DNA of 64,000 nucleotides from Xenorhabdus sp. IM139775 (GTDB taxonomy: Bacteria > Pseudomonadota > Gammaproteobacteria > Enterobacterales > Enterobacteriaceae): assembly GCF_028598745.1 (NCBI RefSeq), contig NZ_JAQRFK010000006.1, forward strand, positions 21,193 through 85,192. The letters run 5' to 3'. Made by a program: the position numbers and the translations under genes. Position 1 is the stretch's first letter, and each line of letters starts with the position of its first letter. Of this stretch, positions 41,975 to 51,142 are shown piece after piece. Below the pieces are notes generated by a model. The model saw nothing but the letters and a program-made list of their open reading frames with translations. It was not told the origin of the DNA and searched no databases.

Positions 41975-42517
41975 ATGAAAGGCTTGATTGCTATTGGTGC
42001 CGCAGGTTTACTTTTGATAACGGGTTCAGCAAATGCGCTCTCTGTAGATGCACAAATAGGAAAGCACAACACAAGCACATCCGTGGGAATGGGTGATAAA
42101 GGTGCCGGCCTGTCGCTGACGGGGAATTGGACCCGGAGTGATCATAATGGCCAGCTTGGTAGTTTAGGTTTGGGCTTCGGCCTGCCATTTGGGCCATTGG
42201 CAGTAAACGTTGGCGCAAAAGGGCTTTATTTATCGCCCAAAGATGGGAAAGATGGTGCGGCATTAGCTGTTGGTGCCGGCCTGAGTTGGGCGGTGACCTC
42301 TTCTTTATCTCTGTATGGCGAAGCCTACGGTTCACCATCAGGCTTAACGTCAGGAATGGATTCTTATACTGAGGCAGCAGGAGGGGCGCGTTATACGCTT
42401 TTCAAACCCCTGAGTGTTGATGTGGGTTACCGTGTGATTGACATACGGGGTAGTCATGGTAACCGCAGTAATAAGATTTCTGATGGTTTTTATGTCGGTG
42501 CGGGTTTGAGCTTTTAA
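41975..42517 (+). CDS. yfaZ: YfaZ-family outer-membrane protein
   Basis: Small outer-membrane beta-barrel protein of unknown function. The signal peptide ends in SANA (MKGLIAIGAAGLLLITGSANA); the mature part is rich in alternating Gly/aromatic strands (LSLTGNWTRSDHNGQLGSLG, FYVGAGLSF at the end with terminal Phe) and matches E. coli YfaZ (180 residues in both). Ribosome site AGGACAAG. Monocistronic, convergent with tyrP. Confidence 0.9.
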   Translation: MKGLIAIGAAGLLLITGSANALSVDAQIGKHNTSTSVGMGDKGAGLSLTGNWTRSDHNGQLGSLGLGFGLPFGPLAVNVGAKGLYLSPKDGKDGAALAVGAGLSWAVTSSLSLYGEAYGSPSGLTSGMDSYTEAAGGARYTLFKPLSVDVGYRVIDIRGSHGNRSNKISDGFYVGAGLSF

Positions 42518-42523
42518 TTAAAA

Positions 42524-42569
42524 GAAAAAATGTGTCAAGGTTATCCGCATGATTGATGCGAATAACCTT
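42524..42569. terminator. Terminator shared by convergent yfaZ and tyrP
   Basis: AAGGTTATCCGCAT (42537-42550) pairs with ATGCGAATAACCTT (42556-42569), one mismatch, five-base loop. On the minus strand a T6 tract follows a few bases later, so it serves tyrP best. Confidence 0.75.
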
Positions 42570-42582
42570 CGACAGGATAAAC

Positions 42583-43788
42583 TTATCCCACGTTTGGCAG
42601 CATGCCTGTCACAATGCTGAATTGAATGGCAATAACGGACAGCCCACACAGGAAAACAAAGACTAACGCGGGCTTACCCCCTTTGACACGATAACCTGCC
42701 TGATTTTCTTCACGGCTGCGCCAAACCAGCAGGCAAGGCAATAACAGCGCAAGAATGGAGAGCGCAACCGCTGCAAAGGTTAATGCCATAACAAAATTAG
42801 GGTAATACAGTGCACACAGCAAAGGGGGAACAAACGTCATCAACCCGGTTTGCAAACGCCCTTTGACATTATTGCGGCGTTTAAAAAGGTCAGCAAGGTA
42901 ATCAAATAACCCCAAAGACACACCGAGGAATGAGGTCGCTAGCGCCAGATCGGCAAACAGATGAACGGCAAGCTCAACCTTAGGTGAAGCAACCACTTCC
43001 CTGACTGCCTGCAATAGTCCATTCAGGCCAGATTGTTGGGCAAGAATACCGACAAATGTATGTGAAGAAAGCGCCCCAAGCGTCACCAATTGCCACAGGA
43101 TGTAAGCAAACAGTGGAATAGCACTACCGATGACAAAGATTTTCCGTAGCTTGTTGGTATCTCCGCCCATGTAGGCAACAATGCTTGGCACACTCCCATG
43201 AAATCCGAATGAAGTAAAGATCACGGGGATGGCCGACAGCACTAACCCTTGCTCAAGCGGCATGGAGATCAAGTTGATTTTATCAACATGCATCCACATG
43301 ACGCCGAGGACAATCACCAGAAAAACGATTTTAGCGGTAAACAGCAGGCGGTTAATTAAATCGACAGATTGCGTTCCAATACAGACTACCCCACCGGCAA
43401 TAAGGGTAAAAACGCCGATCCCGACAGAGACAGAAACCGGTTTATCCAACCAAGAAGAGAGGGACGTTGCCAGCAACTCTCCCGCGCCACTAATATAGGC
43501 CGTTGTCAGGGCATACATGAGGAAAAGCATACTGAAGCCCGTTAGCACCTGCCCGCCAAACCCAAGGTAACGTTTTGCGATAGTGCCTAACCCGGAATCA
43601 AACTGGTTATGTTGGTACACTTCCACGAGCAGGAGTGCGGTATAACTCATCAAAGCCCACAGGGAGACCAGCATAACAAATGTCGTCCCAAATCCCACAC
43701 CTGCCGTTGCCAATGGCATGGCCAACATCCCTGCTCCAATCGTTGTTCCGGCAACGATAAAAATACTGCCAATAGTGCGATTTTTCAC
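42583..43788 (-). CDS. tyrP: Tyrosine-specific transporter TyrP
   Basis: Inner-membrane aromatic amino acid permease of the HAAAP family (11 helices), a proton symporter for tyrosine in E. coli. It matches E. coli TyrP through the whole length (401 vs 403 residues), for example [39 protein letters not shown] and [13 protein letters not shown]. TyrR operators upstream support tyrosine control. TyrP rather than Mtr or TnaB is the call, on closeness to E. coli TyrP. Confidence 0.9.
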   Translation of the reverse strand: MKNRTIGSIFIVAGTTIGAGMLAMPLATAGVGFGTTFVMLVSLWALMSYTALLLVEVYQHNQFDSGLGTIAKRYLGFGGQVLTGFSMLFLMYALTTAYISGAGELLATSLSSWLDKPVSVSVGIGVFTLIAGGVVCIGTQSVDLINRLLFTAKIVFLVIVLGVMWMHVDKINLISMPLEQGLVLSAIPVIFTSFGFHGSVPSIVAYMGGDTNKLRKIFVIGSAIPLFAYILWQLVTLGALSSHTFVGILAQQSGLNGLLQAVREVVASPKVELAVHLFADLALATSFLGVSLGLFDYLADLFKRRNNVKGRLQTGLMTFVPPLLCALYYPNFVMALTFAAVALSILALLLPCLLVWRSREENQAGYRVKGGKPALVFVFLCGLSVIAIQFSIVTGMLPNVG

Positions 43789-43856
43789 GCGATCCTCATG
43801 TCTGAATGGGTGAGAAAGAGTTATAAGACCAGCAGGTTAAATGATCGATTTATATC

Positions 43857-43900
43857 TGTCAAATCTATGATACATAGAGTGTAAATAAATAATTACACTC
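43857..43900 (-). promoter_or_regulatory. Pair of TyrR boxes upstream of tyrP
   Basis: Strong box TGTAAATAAATAATTACA (43880-43897) matches TGTAAA-N6-TTTACA in 11 of 12 fixed positions and sits in a larger palindrome GAGTGTAA...TTACACTC. A weaker box TGTCAAATCTATGATACA (43857-43874) lies next to it. A strong/weak pair is also the arrangement upstream of E. coli tyrP. Confidence 0.75.
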
Positions 43901-44095
43901 TTTCAGGTGACCTGCCTGAACCCAATAAGTTTCCATTTGTAACAGGAAAATACATGAATAACCAAGAGAGCAGAAGCATATTAAGTTAAAAAATAATCAG
44001 AAACTGCTTTGTGGAGTAACATAATTTATTCGTGTATCAAATAACGTTGTCGTTTGGAGAGGGGAATAGACGCGGGAATTTTGTAGGATATATAA

Positions 44096-44142
44096 AGTAA
44101 AAACCCGCTATCTCACCGAATGGTTACGGGAAATAACGGGTT
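44096..44142 (-). terminator. Terminator of the tRNA-Ser/tRNA-Thr transcript
   Basis: On the minus strand AACCCG ... CGGGTT with further imperfect pairing inside (TATTTCCCG with CGGTGAGATA), followed by TTTTTAC. It starts seven bases past the tRNA-Thr CCA end. Confidence 0.75.
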
Positions 44143-44148
44143 CTTATA

Positions 44149-44224
<76 letters not shown>

Positions 44225-44230
44225 GAAATA

Positions 44231-44318
<88 letters not shown>

Positions 44319-44530
44319 ATGGCGCGAGATTATGCCTATATCATTTTAATGTGTCTAGCCCCTTAAAGAAAAAAAAGGGTGTTTTTTTACTGTTTGCTTA
44401 ATCTTCGATCTGCAATGGCCTTTTTATTTGCTAACCTGCTAATATTAAGCACAGCACGCAGGCTTATTTATTGACAGGTTGATGTTGCATTGACCAAAAT
44501 ATATTCATACTAAAGGCAACCATCCAAAGA

Positions 44531-47275
44531 ATGTATAAACAACCACCTATCAAGCCCTCCGCTATTCCTCGTTTTTATGCGTTATTTGTGACTTTGCTTT
44601 TTACGTCTCTCTTTTTATTCGGGTATAACTATTTTGATATTTGGTTGATGGAGAAAAAATATGCTATCAGTAGCGTCACCGCTAAGATGAGATTGCAGAT
44701 TAAAGATTATCGTTACCATGCAAATCATATCTTTGAACAGTCAAATACTCTGCCAATCTCCTCCCAGGAGAATATACCATTGTTTAAATTGCGTCCTGAT
44801 GTCTACTGGCTAGAAAACCGCTATCAGTCCGTTGATGCAATTATTTTTGGTCAATATAACAATTCGAGTATTCAGCTTGCCCAATACCTGTCTGGCTATC
44901 TGAATATTCTCTGGGGAGCGCATAATGAATACTTGTCGATGTATTATCTCAATGGGCAGGATAATAATTTATTATTGATAACGACTCATCCGCTGCTAAA
45001 ACCAGAAATCAGGTTTAAAGAGAGCTATCTGACCCTGACCCCTGAAACCAGACGTACTGAGATGTTGGATCAATCTTCCGCATTGGAGGAGAAAGAGAGC
45101 ATTTCTCCCATCAATGTGTTGCGTGGTGAACATACTTATTTCTATACCTATAAAGCTGCATTTAATGCAGCAGGGCAATTGACCACCATTATTGCTTTTG
45201 ATTTGCCCATTAATAACCTGTTGCCAGTTGATATATCACCAGCAAACTTTCGCCTGAATGCGATCAACTTACACGAGCCGGAAATTCCCGATAAAGTTGG
45301 GGTTTCATTAAACGGCTTTTGGTTGGAATTTTCTCAGCCTCTTAATATTATGCCGTATAAATTGGTTTATCAGGTGCCATTAAAGACACTGATTGTCGAT
45401 TTGTTATCCAGGAATGTCTGGCTTTTGCTTTCAATATTGCTTTTCTTTCTGTTTTCTCTTAGCGGGTTGTTTTATATTCGCAGGCGATACATTGCACCAA
45501 ATGCGGCTATGGATCATGAGCTGAAAATTAAGGATGTTCTAAATAATGATATTATCTCCAATATTCCTATTGGGATTGTGGTCTATGATTTTGACTCAAA
45601 TCAGATAATACTGAGCAATAACATTGCAGAGCAATTGCTGCCTCATCTGGATTTGAATAAAGTGATGACGATGGCGCAACAACATCATGGTGTGATTCAG
45701 ACATCCATTGATGAGGCGATTTATGAAGTAAAAATGTATAACAATAGCTTATTGCCAGAGAGTTACCTATTTTTGCTGCAAGACAAAGATCAGGAAGTCA
45801 TGGCAAATAAACGCTTACAATTCGCTCATCGGGAATATGATAAAAGCATTCAGATCAGGCGCTCTATGCTTTCAAATATTAACAATGAAATAAAACACCC
45901 CATTAATAAAATTAATGATCTTGCCAATCAATTGAAGCAGTCATCACAAGATGAAAATGAGCAAAAGTTATTGGCTAAATTATTAGCTAAAACGGAATAT
46001 ATCACCGAATGGGTTGGCAATGTTTCATTACTTAATGAGGTGGAGCTGGGTGATTGGCAGCCGAAAAATGAGATATTTTCGCTATCTTCACGGTTGGAAG
46101 ATATTCTGAAAGCCTCTTTGCCGATATTGAACGCCAAAGGTTTGAGAGTTTATTATCATTTTAATATTTCTCGTGAATCTTTATTTATTGGGGATGATAT
46201 AGCACTAAGTAAAATTGTCACATTACTATTCAATTATGCAATGGCAATGACCAGTTATGGCAAAATATCGTTGATTGTTAACAGATCAGGTAAATATAAC
46301 AATCATATTCAGATTGAGTTGATGGATAGTGGGGCGGGTTTAAGTGAGAAGGATTTAACCAGCTTACATTATCCTTTCTTGAACAAAACAGTAGAAGATA
46401 AGCACTCCACCAATTCTGGCATGAATTTTTATTTATGCAGTCAGTTGTGCAAAAGAATGGGGGGGAGCCTTGATATTAAGAGTAAGTTGGGGTTGGGAAC
46501 CCATTATGTGATCAATCTTCCATTGTCGCAGCATGATGATGATAATAGTGAAACGCCCCTGCTTTTGGAAGGGATCACGGCTTTAATTGATATTAATAAC
46601 CCTGAGATCAGCAAAATCATCCATACTTATCTCAATCATTATGGAGCAGCATACTTCGATAAAAGGAAAGAGAACCTTCCGGAAGAATACGATATTATAC
46701 TGACGGACAGGCTGTACAAAGAGGAAAAACAGCACGAAGGGGAAAAACCAACTATATTATTAGTGGGGAGTTTAACTGGATTTAAGCAACTGAAAGCGGG
46801 ATTGGTTCAGTGCAATTACAATCTTGTTGATGATATTATCAATGCAATATCGTTTCTAATCGAAGAAAATTTCAGTTTAGGCGAACCCAAAGAAAATTCT
46901 GCAATCTTTAAACCAGCATGTGATCGAGTTAAAGGTGTTGATTTACTTGAAAATATTGACAGTAACATTGGCGATATTCTCAAAAACTATCAAACTCAGT
47001 TGGCAGCCAGTGACTACAGGCAATTGTTTATAGAGACAGTACCTATGGATATTACTAGACTGTATACTGATGTAGAACGACATGATTTGATATCACTTTC
47101 GCAAACGGTACACCGCCTTAAGGGTGCGTTTGCTATGTTGGATTTAAACTTTCTTCGGTCATCATGTGAGGCGTTGGAAAAACACATAGCAGACAATAAT
47201 GAAGTAGAAATTAAAAATAGCATCAGCCTCATTGATTCCTTTGTCACAAAGCTGTTGCAGCAAGGTAACCAATAA
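44531..47275 (+). CDS. rcsD: Phosphotransferase RcsD
   Basis: Inner-membrane histidine phosphotransfer protein between RcsC and RcsB. Two helices (about residues 17-38 and 293-316) flank the periplasmic domain; a kinase-like but non-catalytic region follows (MLSNINNEIKHPINK where RcsC has its His box; ATPase-like LMDSGAGLSEKDL); the C-terminal HPt domain holds the phospho-acceptor in LSQTVHRLKGAFAML. 914 residues (E. coli 890). It receives phosphate from RcsC and passes it to RcsB, encoded one base downstream. No strong ribosome site precedes the ATG. Confidence 0.95.
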   Translation: MYKQPPIKPSAIPRFYALFVTLLFTSLFLFGYNYFDIWLMEKKYAISSVTAKMRLQIKDYRYHANHIFEQSNTLPISSQENIPLFKLRPDVYWLENRYQSVDAIIFGQYNNSSIQLAQYLSGYLNILWGAHNEYLSMYYLNGQDNNLLLITTHPLLKPEIRFKESYLTLTPETRRTEMLDQSSALEEKESISPINVLRGEHTYFYTYKAAFNAAGQLTTIIAFDLPINNLLPVDISPANFRLNAINLHEPEIPDKVGVSLNGFWLEFSQPLNIMPYKLVYQVPLKTLIVDLLSRNVWLLLSILLFFLFSLSGLFYIRRRYIAPNAAMDHELKIKDVLNNDIISNIPIGIVVYDFDSNQIILSNNIAEQLLPHLDLNKVMTMAQQHHGVIQTSIDEAIYEVKMYNNSLLPESYLFLLQDKDQEVMANKRLQFAHREYDKSIQIRRSMLSNINNEIKHPINKINDLANQLKQSSQDENEQKLLAKLLAKTEYITEWVGNVSLLNEVELGDWQPKNEIFSLSSRLEDILKASLPILNAKGLRVYYHFNISRESLFIGDDIALSKIVTLLFNYAMAMTSYGKISLIVNRSGKYNNHIQIELMDSGAGLSEKDLTSLHYPFLNKTVEDKHSTNSGMNFYLCSQLCKRMGGSLDIKSKLGLGTHYVINLPLSQHDDDNSETPLLLEGITALIDINNPEISKIIHTYLNHYGAAYFDKRKENLPEEYDIILTDRLYKEEKQHEGEKPTILLVGSLTGFKQLKAGLVQCNYNLVDDIINAISFLIEENFSLGEPKENSAIFKPACDRVKGVDLLENIDSNIGDILKNYQTQLAASDYRQLFIETVPMDITRLYTDVERHDLISLSQTVHRLKGAFAMLDLNFLRSSCEALEKHIADNNEVEIKNSISLIDSFVTKLLQQGNQ

Positions 47276-47276
47276 T

Positions 47277-47927
47277 ATGAATAACCTTAATGTCATTATT
47301 GCCGATGACCATCCCATTGTTTTGTTTGGCATCCGTAAATCACTTGAACAAATCGAGTGGATTAATGTGGTCGGTGAGTTTGAAAATTCAACTACGCTCA
47401 TTAATAGTTTGCCACATATAGAAGCAGATGTTCTTATAACCGATTTGTCAATGCCTGGGGATAAATATGGTGATGGCATCACCCTGATAAAATATATTAA
47501 ACGTCATTACCCCACTTTAGCTGTCATTGTCCTGACAATGAACAATAATCCGGCTATTTTAAGCGCGATACTTGAGCTTGATATTGAGGGAATAGTGTTA
47601 AAGCAAGGAGCACCAACAGATTTACCTAAAGCACTTGCTGCTTTGCAGAAGGGAAAACAATTTACGCCTGAAAGTGTTTCTAAGTTACTTGAAAAAGTCA
47701 ATGCTAATGGATACGGAGATAAACGTTTATCGCCTAAAGAGAGCGAAGTCCTGCGTTTATTTGCTGATGGCCTGCTGGTTACTGATATTGCCAAAAAACT
47801 TAATCGCAGTATTAAGACGATCAGTAGTCAGAAGAAATCAGCAATGTTAAAACTGGGTGTCGATAACGATATCGCATTGCTTAATTATTTATCTTCTGTC
47901 ACTATCGATAAAAATATTGGTAAATAA
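47277..47927 (+). CDS. rcsB: Response regulator RcsB
   Basis: NarL/LuxR-type response regulator of envelope stress, capsule and motility genes. Receiver domain with phospho-acceptor Asp in LITDLSMPGDKYGDG, then a LuxR-type helix-turn-helix (LSPKESEVLRLFADGLLVTD...LNRSIKTISSQKKSAM). The start at 47277 (MNNLNVIIADDHPIVLFG) gives 216 residues, exactly as in E. coli; an in-frame codon at 47232 lies inside rcsD and is not used. AAGG stands upstream. Confidence 0.97.
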   Translation: MNNLNVIIADDHPIVLFGIRKSLEQIEWINVVGEFENSTTLINSLPHIEADVLITDLSMPGDKYGDGITLIKYIKRHYPTLAVIVLTMNNNPAILSAILELDIEGIVLKQGAPTDLPKALAALQKGKQFTPESVSKLLEKVNANGYGDKRLSPKESEVLRLFADGLLVTDIAKKLNRSIKTISSQKKSAMLKLGVDNDIALLNYLSSVTIDKNIGK

Positions 47928-47946
47928 CCAATGTATTATCTTTTTT
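47916..47946. terminator. Hairpin between convergent rcsB and rcsC
   Basis: ATTGGT (47916-47921) / ACCAAT (47927-47932) overlaps the rcsB stop and is followed by a T6 run on the plus strand and by ATTTTTAT on the minus strand. A second stem GGAAAGTCGGT / ACCGATTTTCC (47950-47981) lies next to it. Probably bidirectional termination. Confidence 0.55.
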
Positions 47947-47980
47947 AATGGAAAGTCGGTGGCAGTGGTTACCGATTTTC

Positions 47981-48015
47981 CATCATCCAATCTTCCATCA
48001 TCCAATCTTCCATCA
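47981..48015. repeat. 15-bp tandem repeat between rcsB and rcsC
   Basis: CATCATCCAATCTTC at 47981-47995 and again at 47996-48010, then a partial third copy (CATCAT). Intergenic. Confidence 0.95.
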
Positions 48016-48043
48016 TCTGATGAACGCCCAATAGTATATGGGT

Positions 48044-50902
48044 TTAAATATCACTGTATTTAATTAATGTTTCTTTTAAAATAGCCAGTGATACAGGTTT
48101 TGACAGGCAGTCATTCATTCCCACATTAGCACAACGTTGTTTTTCTTCTGCCAAGGCATTGGCAGTAATGCCAATAATGGGTTTGGTATAACCTTTATTC
48201 CTCAAATATTGGGAAAGTTCATATCCATCCATATTTGGCATATTGACATCCGTCAGAATAATATCTGTTGGGTTATTTTTCAGATATTCAATGGCATCAA
48301 TACCATCATTAGCCATTGATGTATTGAATCCGATTGAATTTAATTGATCGACCAGCAAGTTTTGATTAATTGGGTGGTCATCAACAACCAATACTTTAAT
48401 GGTGTTAAGGCGAATATCCGCTTGTATCGTTTTAGTTGCAATAGGGGTGGTTGATTCAGAAATGGCGGGTAAAAATAAAGTCTGTTCTGCCAGAAGATTA
48501 TCCAGCATACTGTCTAACTCACTCAGTTCATAAGTGTTATATAGCCAATGATTCTCTCGAATTTGTGCTGGCGGGCCAGTATGCTTCTCTGATATTTCTA
48601 TAAAATAATATGCAGAAACATTGGTTTTATTAGCTTTATCGCTAATAAGTATTTCCGTGCCATCTATTTTATTTTCGTTATTTTCGTTATTTTCGTTATA
48701 GAGAGCGACTTGGAAATATTTCTGCGTGAGAAAATTTTGTAAATATTTTTCCATAAAATCATTGCAAATGTCTAACAAAAGCCTCTTTTTTGTCCGCCGA
48801 TTGGATAACGGTTTGGCATGATATTTTGCGCCATATAAGGGAAGACGAATAGAGAAGATACTGCCAACATATTTTTGTGAGACGAATTCGATATCACCGT
48901 CCATTAAATTGATCAGTTTTTCACAAATAGCCAATCCCAATCCTGTACCTTGTGAGGCGCTTTCTTTATTGGCACTGATTTGGAAGAAGGGTTCAAATAA
49001 TTGAAATTGTAATTTATCGTCGATCCCAAGCCCGGTATCTTTAATGCTGATATACAGGTAATCATGCCTTGAGGATACTTCAATGACAACGCAACCCGAT
49101 GCCGTGAATTTGATCGCATTATTCAGTAAATTAGAGATGATTTGTTGTAATCTGACAGGATCACTACGGATGATATCAGGAACATTTGGCTCAATATAAC
49201 AGTATAAGCCCAAACCTTTTTTAACCACTAAGGGAAGATAGTTTGAAATCACATGCGATAGTATCTCTTTGCAACTGAAATCCTTGGGGTCAATTTTCAA
49301 TTGCTTGGATTCTATCTTCGAGAAATCAAGGATATCACTGATAATTTTCAGTAATAGTAATGATGAATTATTCATTGTTGCCAGCAAGCGCGCCGATTCT
49401 GATGGCAATATATGAGATTGTACCAGCTCTAGGTTACCAATAATGCCATAGAGTGGTGTTCTTAATTCATGGCTGACGGTGGCAAGGAACATCGATTTTG
49501 CCTGATTGGCTTGTTCTGCCGCTGAAGCCATTTTCTGCAATGATTTTTCCATTTTTACTCGGGTGCTGACATCGATCAGGACACAAATTGCGACTTCTTC
49601 ATTACGATAACGTGAGTGCACGAAACTAATTTGCAGGTGATTATTGTTGCTGGTGACAACATCAATATAGCTGCTGGTTTTATCGCAAATGATATCGACA
49701 ATGCGTTTTTGATCTTCATACGTCAACATTCGAGTATAATTATGTGCTAACTCATTACTCAGAATGTTAATGCCATCACTGACCCTTAAAATACTGATCC
49801 CTACAGGGGCAGAGGCGACAATTTTATGGTTAAACTGTTCATGCTCTTCAAGGCGGATGGCGTTTTCTTCTGCGGGAGAAAACATTTTACGTTCAAACAG
49901 CCAAACAAAAAAGATAATCGCGATCGCGGAAATAATATTCAAAATGATACTATTGATGACGCTGACTTTTAGTTCATCGTAAATATGTTTTAGCGGTATC
50001 GAATAGATAATGCGTAATGAAGAGGGTGATAAATTCCGCATTAATACCAAGCTGGTAAGGCTTTCATCGTAACCAAAATACATCGACTGCGAGTTGGGAT
50101 TGATAAAGCGGGGTTTATTATTCGTTTTTATCGAAAATTGCAATTCGGGTTGGTTTGATTCGTTTAACATCATGACGGTGATAGGCCAATCTCTTCTTTG
50201 CAAAAAAGAGTCCAGCCTGATCGTTTTTTCGATGCCGATGATCCCAGTCATGTGCCCATTAATATAAATCGGCGAAAAAACATAAAGATTACCGCCATCT
50301 GCTTTGGGATTAGGCTGGATCCAGAACAGCGTTCGTTCATTGTTTTGCTTTCTCATGCTGATCAACCTACGGGTGTTCTCGTCGATCATTTTTTTTAGTG
50401 CTTCAGGCTCTGTGATGTTGTGATGAGGGAAAAAACTCACCATACATTTACTTTGTACTCCAATGAAAAATGCCTGATTTACGCTACGTATAGCGGCAAT
50501 ATGGTCTCGCCAAAATGCAATCAATTGATCTAATGCGTATAAATTATTATTTGCCGTTTTACGTAATAGTTCACAATCGGAATTCTCATTCAGAGGAATG
50601 TACGAGAGAATGTCGTTATTATGCGGTAAAATTGTTTGTTTTTTATCATTCTCCTGTGATAAACGTTTTTCCGCCATAAATTGAATGTCTCGCAGGATAT
50701 TCGCGATATGTCGTATATGAGAAAAGGCTATATCGTAGTTGGTATTATATTCTTGACGAATATCTGATTTGAGTGCATTAAAAAGATTGGTTAAATAAAA
50801 ACTGGTTAATAAGGCACCGAGCGCCCATAGCATAAAACCAAGCACCCGAAAAAGATAACGTGATATCTTTAATGACGTCCGAAAAGAAGATAGATATCTC
50901 AA
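48044..50902 (-). CDS. rcsC: Hybrid sensor kinase RcsC
   Basis: Inner-membrane hybrid kinase of the Rcs phosphorelay. Two helices (about residues 20-41 and 312-333) enclose the periplasmic domain; then a linker, HisKA with FLATVSHELRTPLYGIIGNL (phospho-His near residue 476), HATPase with DTGLGIDD and GTGLGLAICEKL, an RcsC-type ABL domain, and a C-terminal receiver (VVDDHPINQNLL, ILTDVNMPNMDG). 952 residues (E. coli 949). Start MRYLSSFRTSLKISRY matches E. coli MKYLASFRTTLKASRY. The ABL domain carries a 9-bp tandem repeat giving NENNENNENK. Confidence 0.96.
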   Translation of the reverse strand: MRYLSSFRTSLKISRYLFRVLGFMLWALGALLTSFYLTNLFNALKSDIRQEYNTNYDIAFSHIRHIANILRDIQFMAEKRLSQENDKKQTILPHNNDILSYIPLNENSDCELLRKTANNNLYALDQLIAFWRDHIAAIRSVNQAFFIGVQSKCMVSFFPHHNITEPEALKKMIDENTRRLISMRKQNNERTLFWIQPNPKADGGNLYVFSPIYINGHMTGIIGIEKTIRLDSFLQRRDWPITVMMLNESNQPELQFSIKTNNKPRFINPNSQSMYFGYDESLTSLVLMRNLSPSSLRIIYSIPLKHIYDELKVSVINSIILNIISAIAIIFFVWLFERKMFSPAEENAIRLEEHEQFNHKIVASAPVGISILRVSDGINILSNELAHNYTRMLTYEDQKRIVDIICDKTSSYIDVVTSNNNHLQISFVHSRYRNEEVAICVLIDVSTRVKMEKSLQKMASAAEQANQAKSMFLATVSHELRTPLYGIIGNLELVQSHILPSESARLLATMNNSSLLLLKIISDILDFSKIESKQLKIDPKDFSCKEILSHVISNYLPLVVKKGLGLYCYIEPNVPDIIRSDPVRLQQIISNLLNNAIKFTASGCVVIEVSSRHDYLYISIKDTGLGIDDKLQFQLFEPFFQISANKESASQGTGLGLAICEKLINLMDGDIEFVSQKYVGSIFSIRLPLYGAKYHAKPLSNRRTKKRLLLDICNDFMEKYLQNFLTQKYFQVALYNENNENNENKIDGTEILISDKANKTNVSAYYFIEISEKHTGPPAQIRENHWLYNTYELSELDSMLDNLLAEQTLFLPAISESTTPIATKTIQADIRLNTIKVLVVDDHPINQNLLVDQLNSIGFNTSMANDGIDAIEYLKNNPTDIILTDVNMPNMDGYELSQYLRNKGYTKPIIGITANALAEEKQRCANVGMNDCLSKPVSLAILKETLIKYSDI
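48669..48699. repeat. 9-bp tandem repeat in rcsC
   Basis: TTATTTTCG three times plus TTAT; on the minus strand it encodes an Asn/Glu repeat (NEN) in the ABL domain of RcsC, a region that is variable among species. Confidence 0.95.
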
Positions 50903-51012
50903 AAGATCGCCTGATGAAATATATGATTAATAATAACTGCTTACAGCATATACTAGTGTAGCAGGGAATACAAAGCAGCATTTGCTTCTGGCTAATTCTT
51001 TGTCAAAAAATT

Positions 51013-51045
51013 GAACAAAAAAAGCAGGCATTTAACTGCCTGCTT
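51013..51045 (-). terminator. Rho-independent terminator of gyrA
   Basis: On the minus strand AAGCAGGCA GTTAAA TGCCTGCTT followed by TTTTT. Nine-base perfect stem, about 100 bases after the gyrA stop. Confidence 0.92.
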
Positions 51046-51142
51046 CATTGCTGGTTATTTATGCAGTGACATCAGAGTAAGATAAGCAAACCATATTAAT
51101 ACCTCATCTTACTATTTATAGTCTGACTATTTTGAAGGTTGA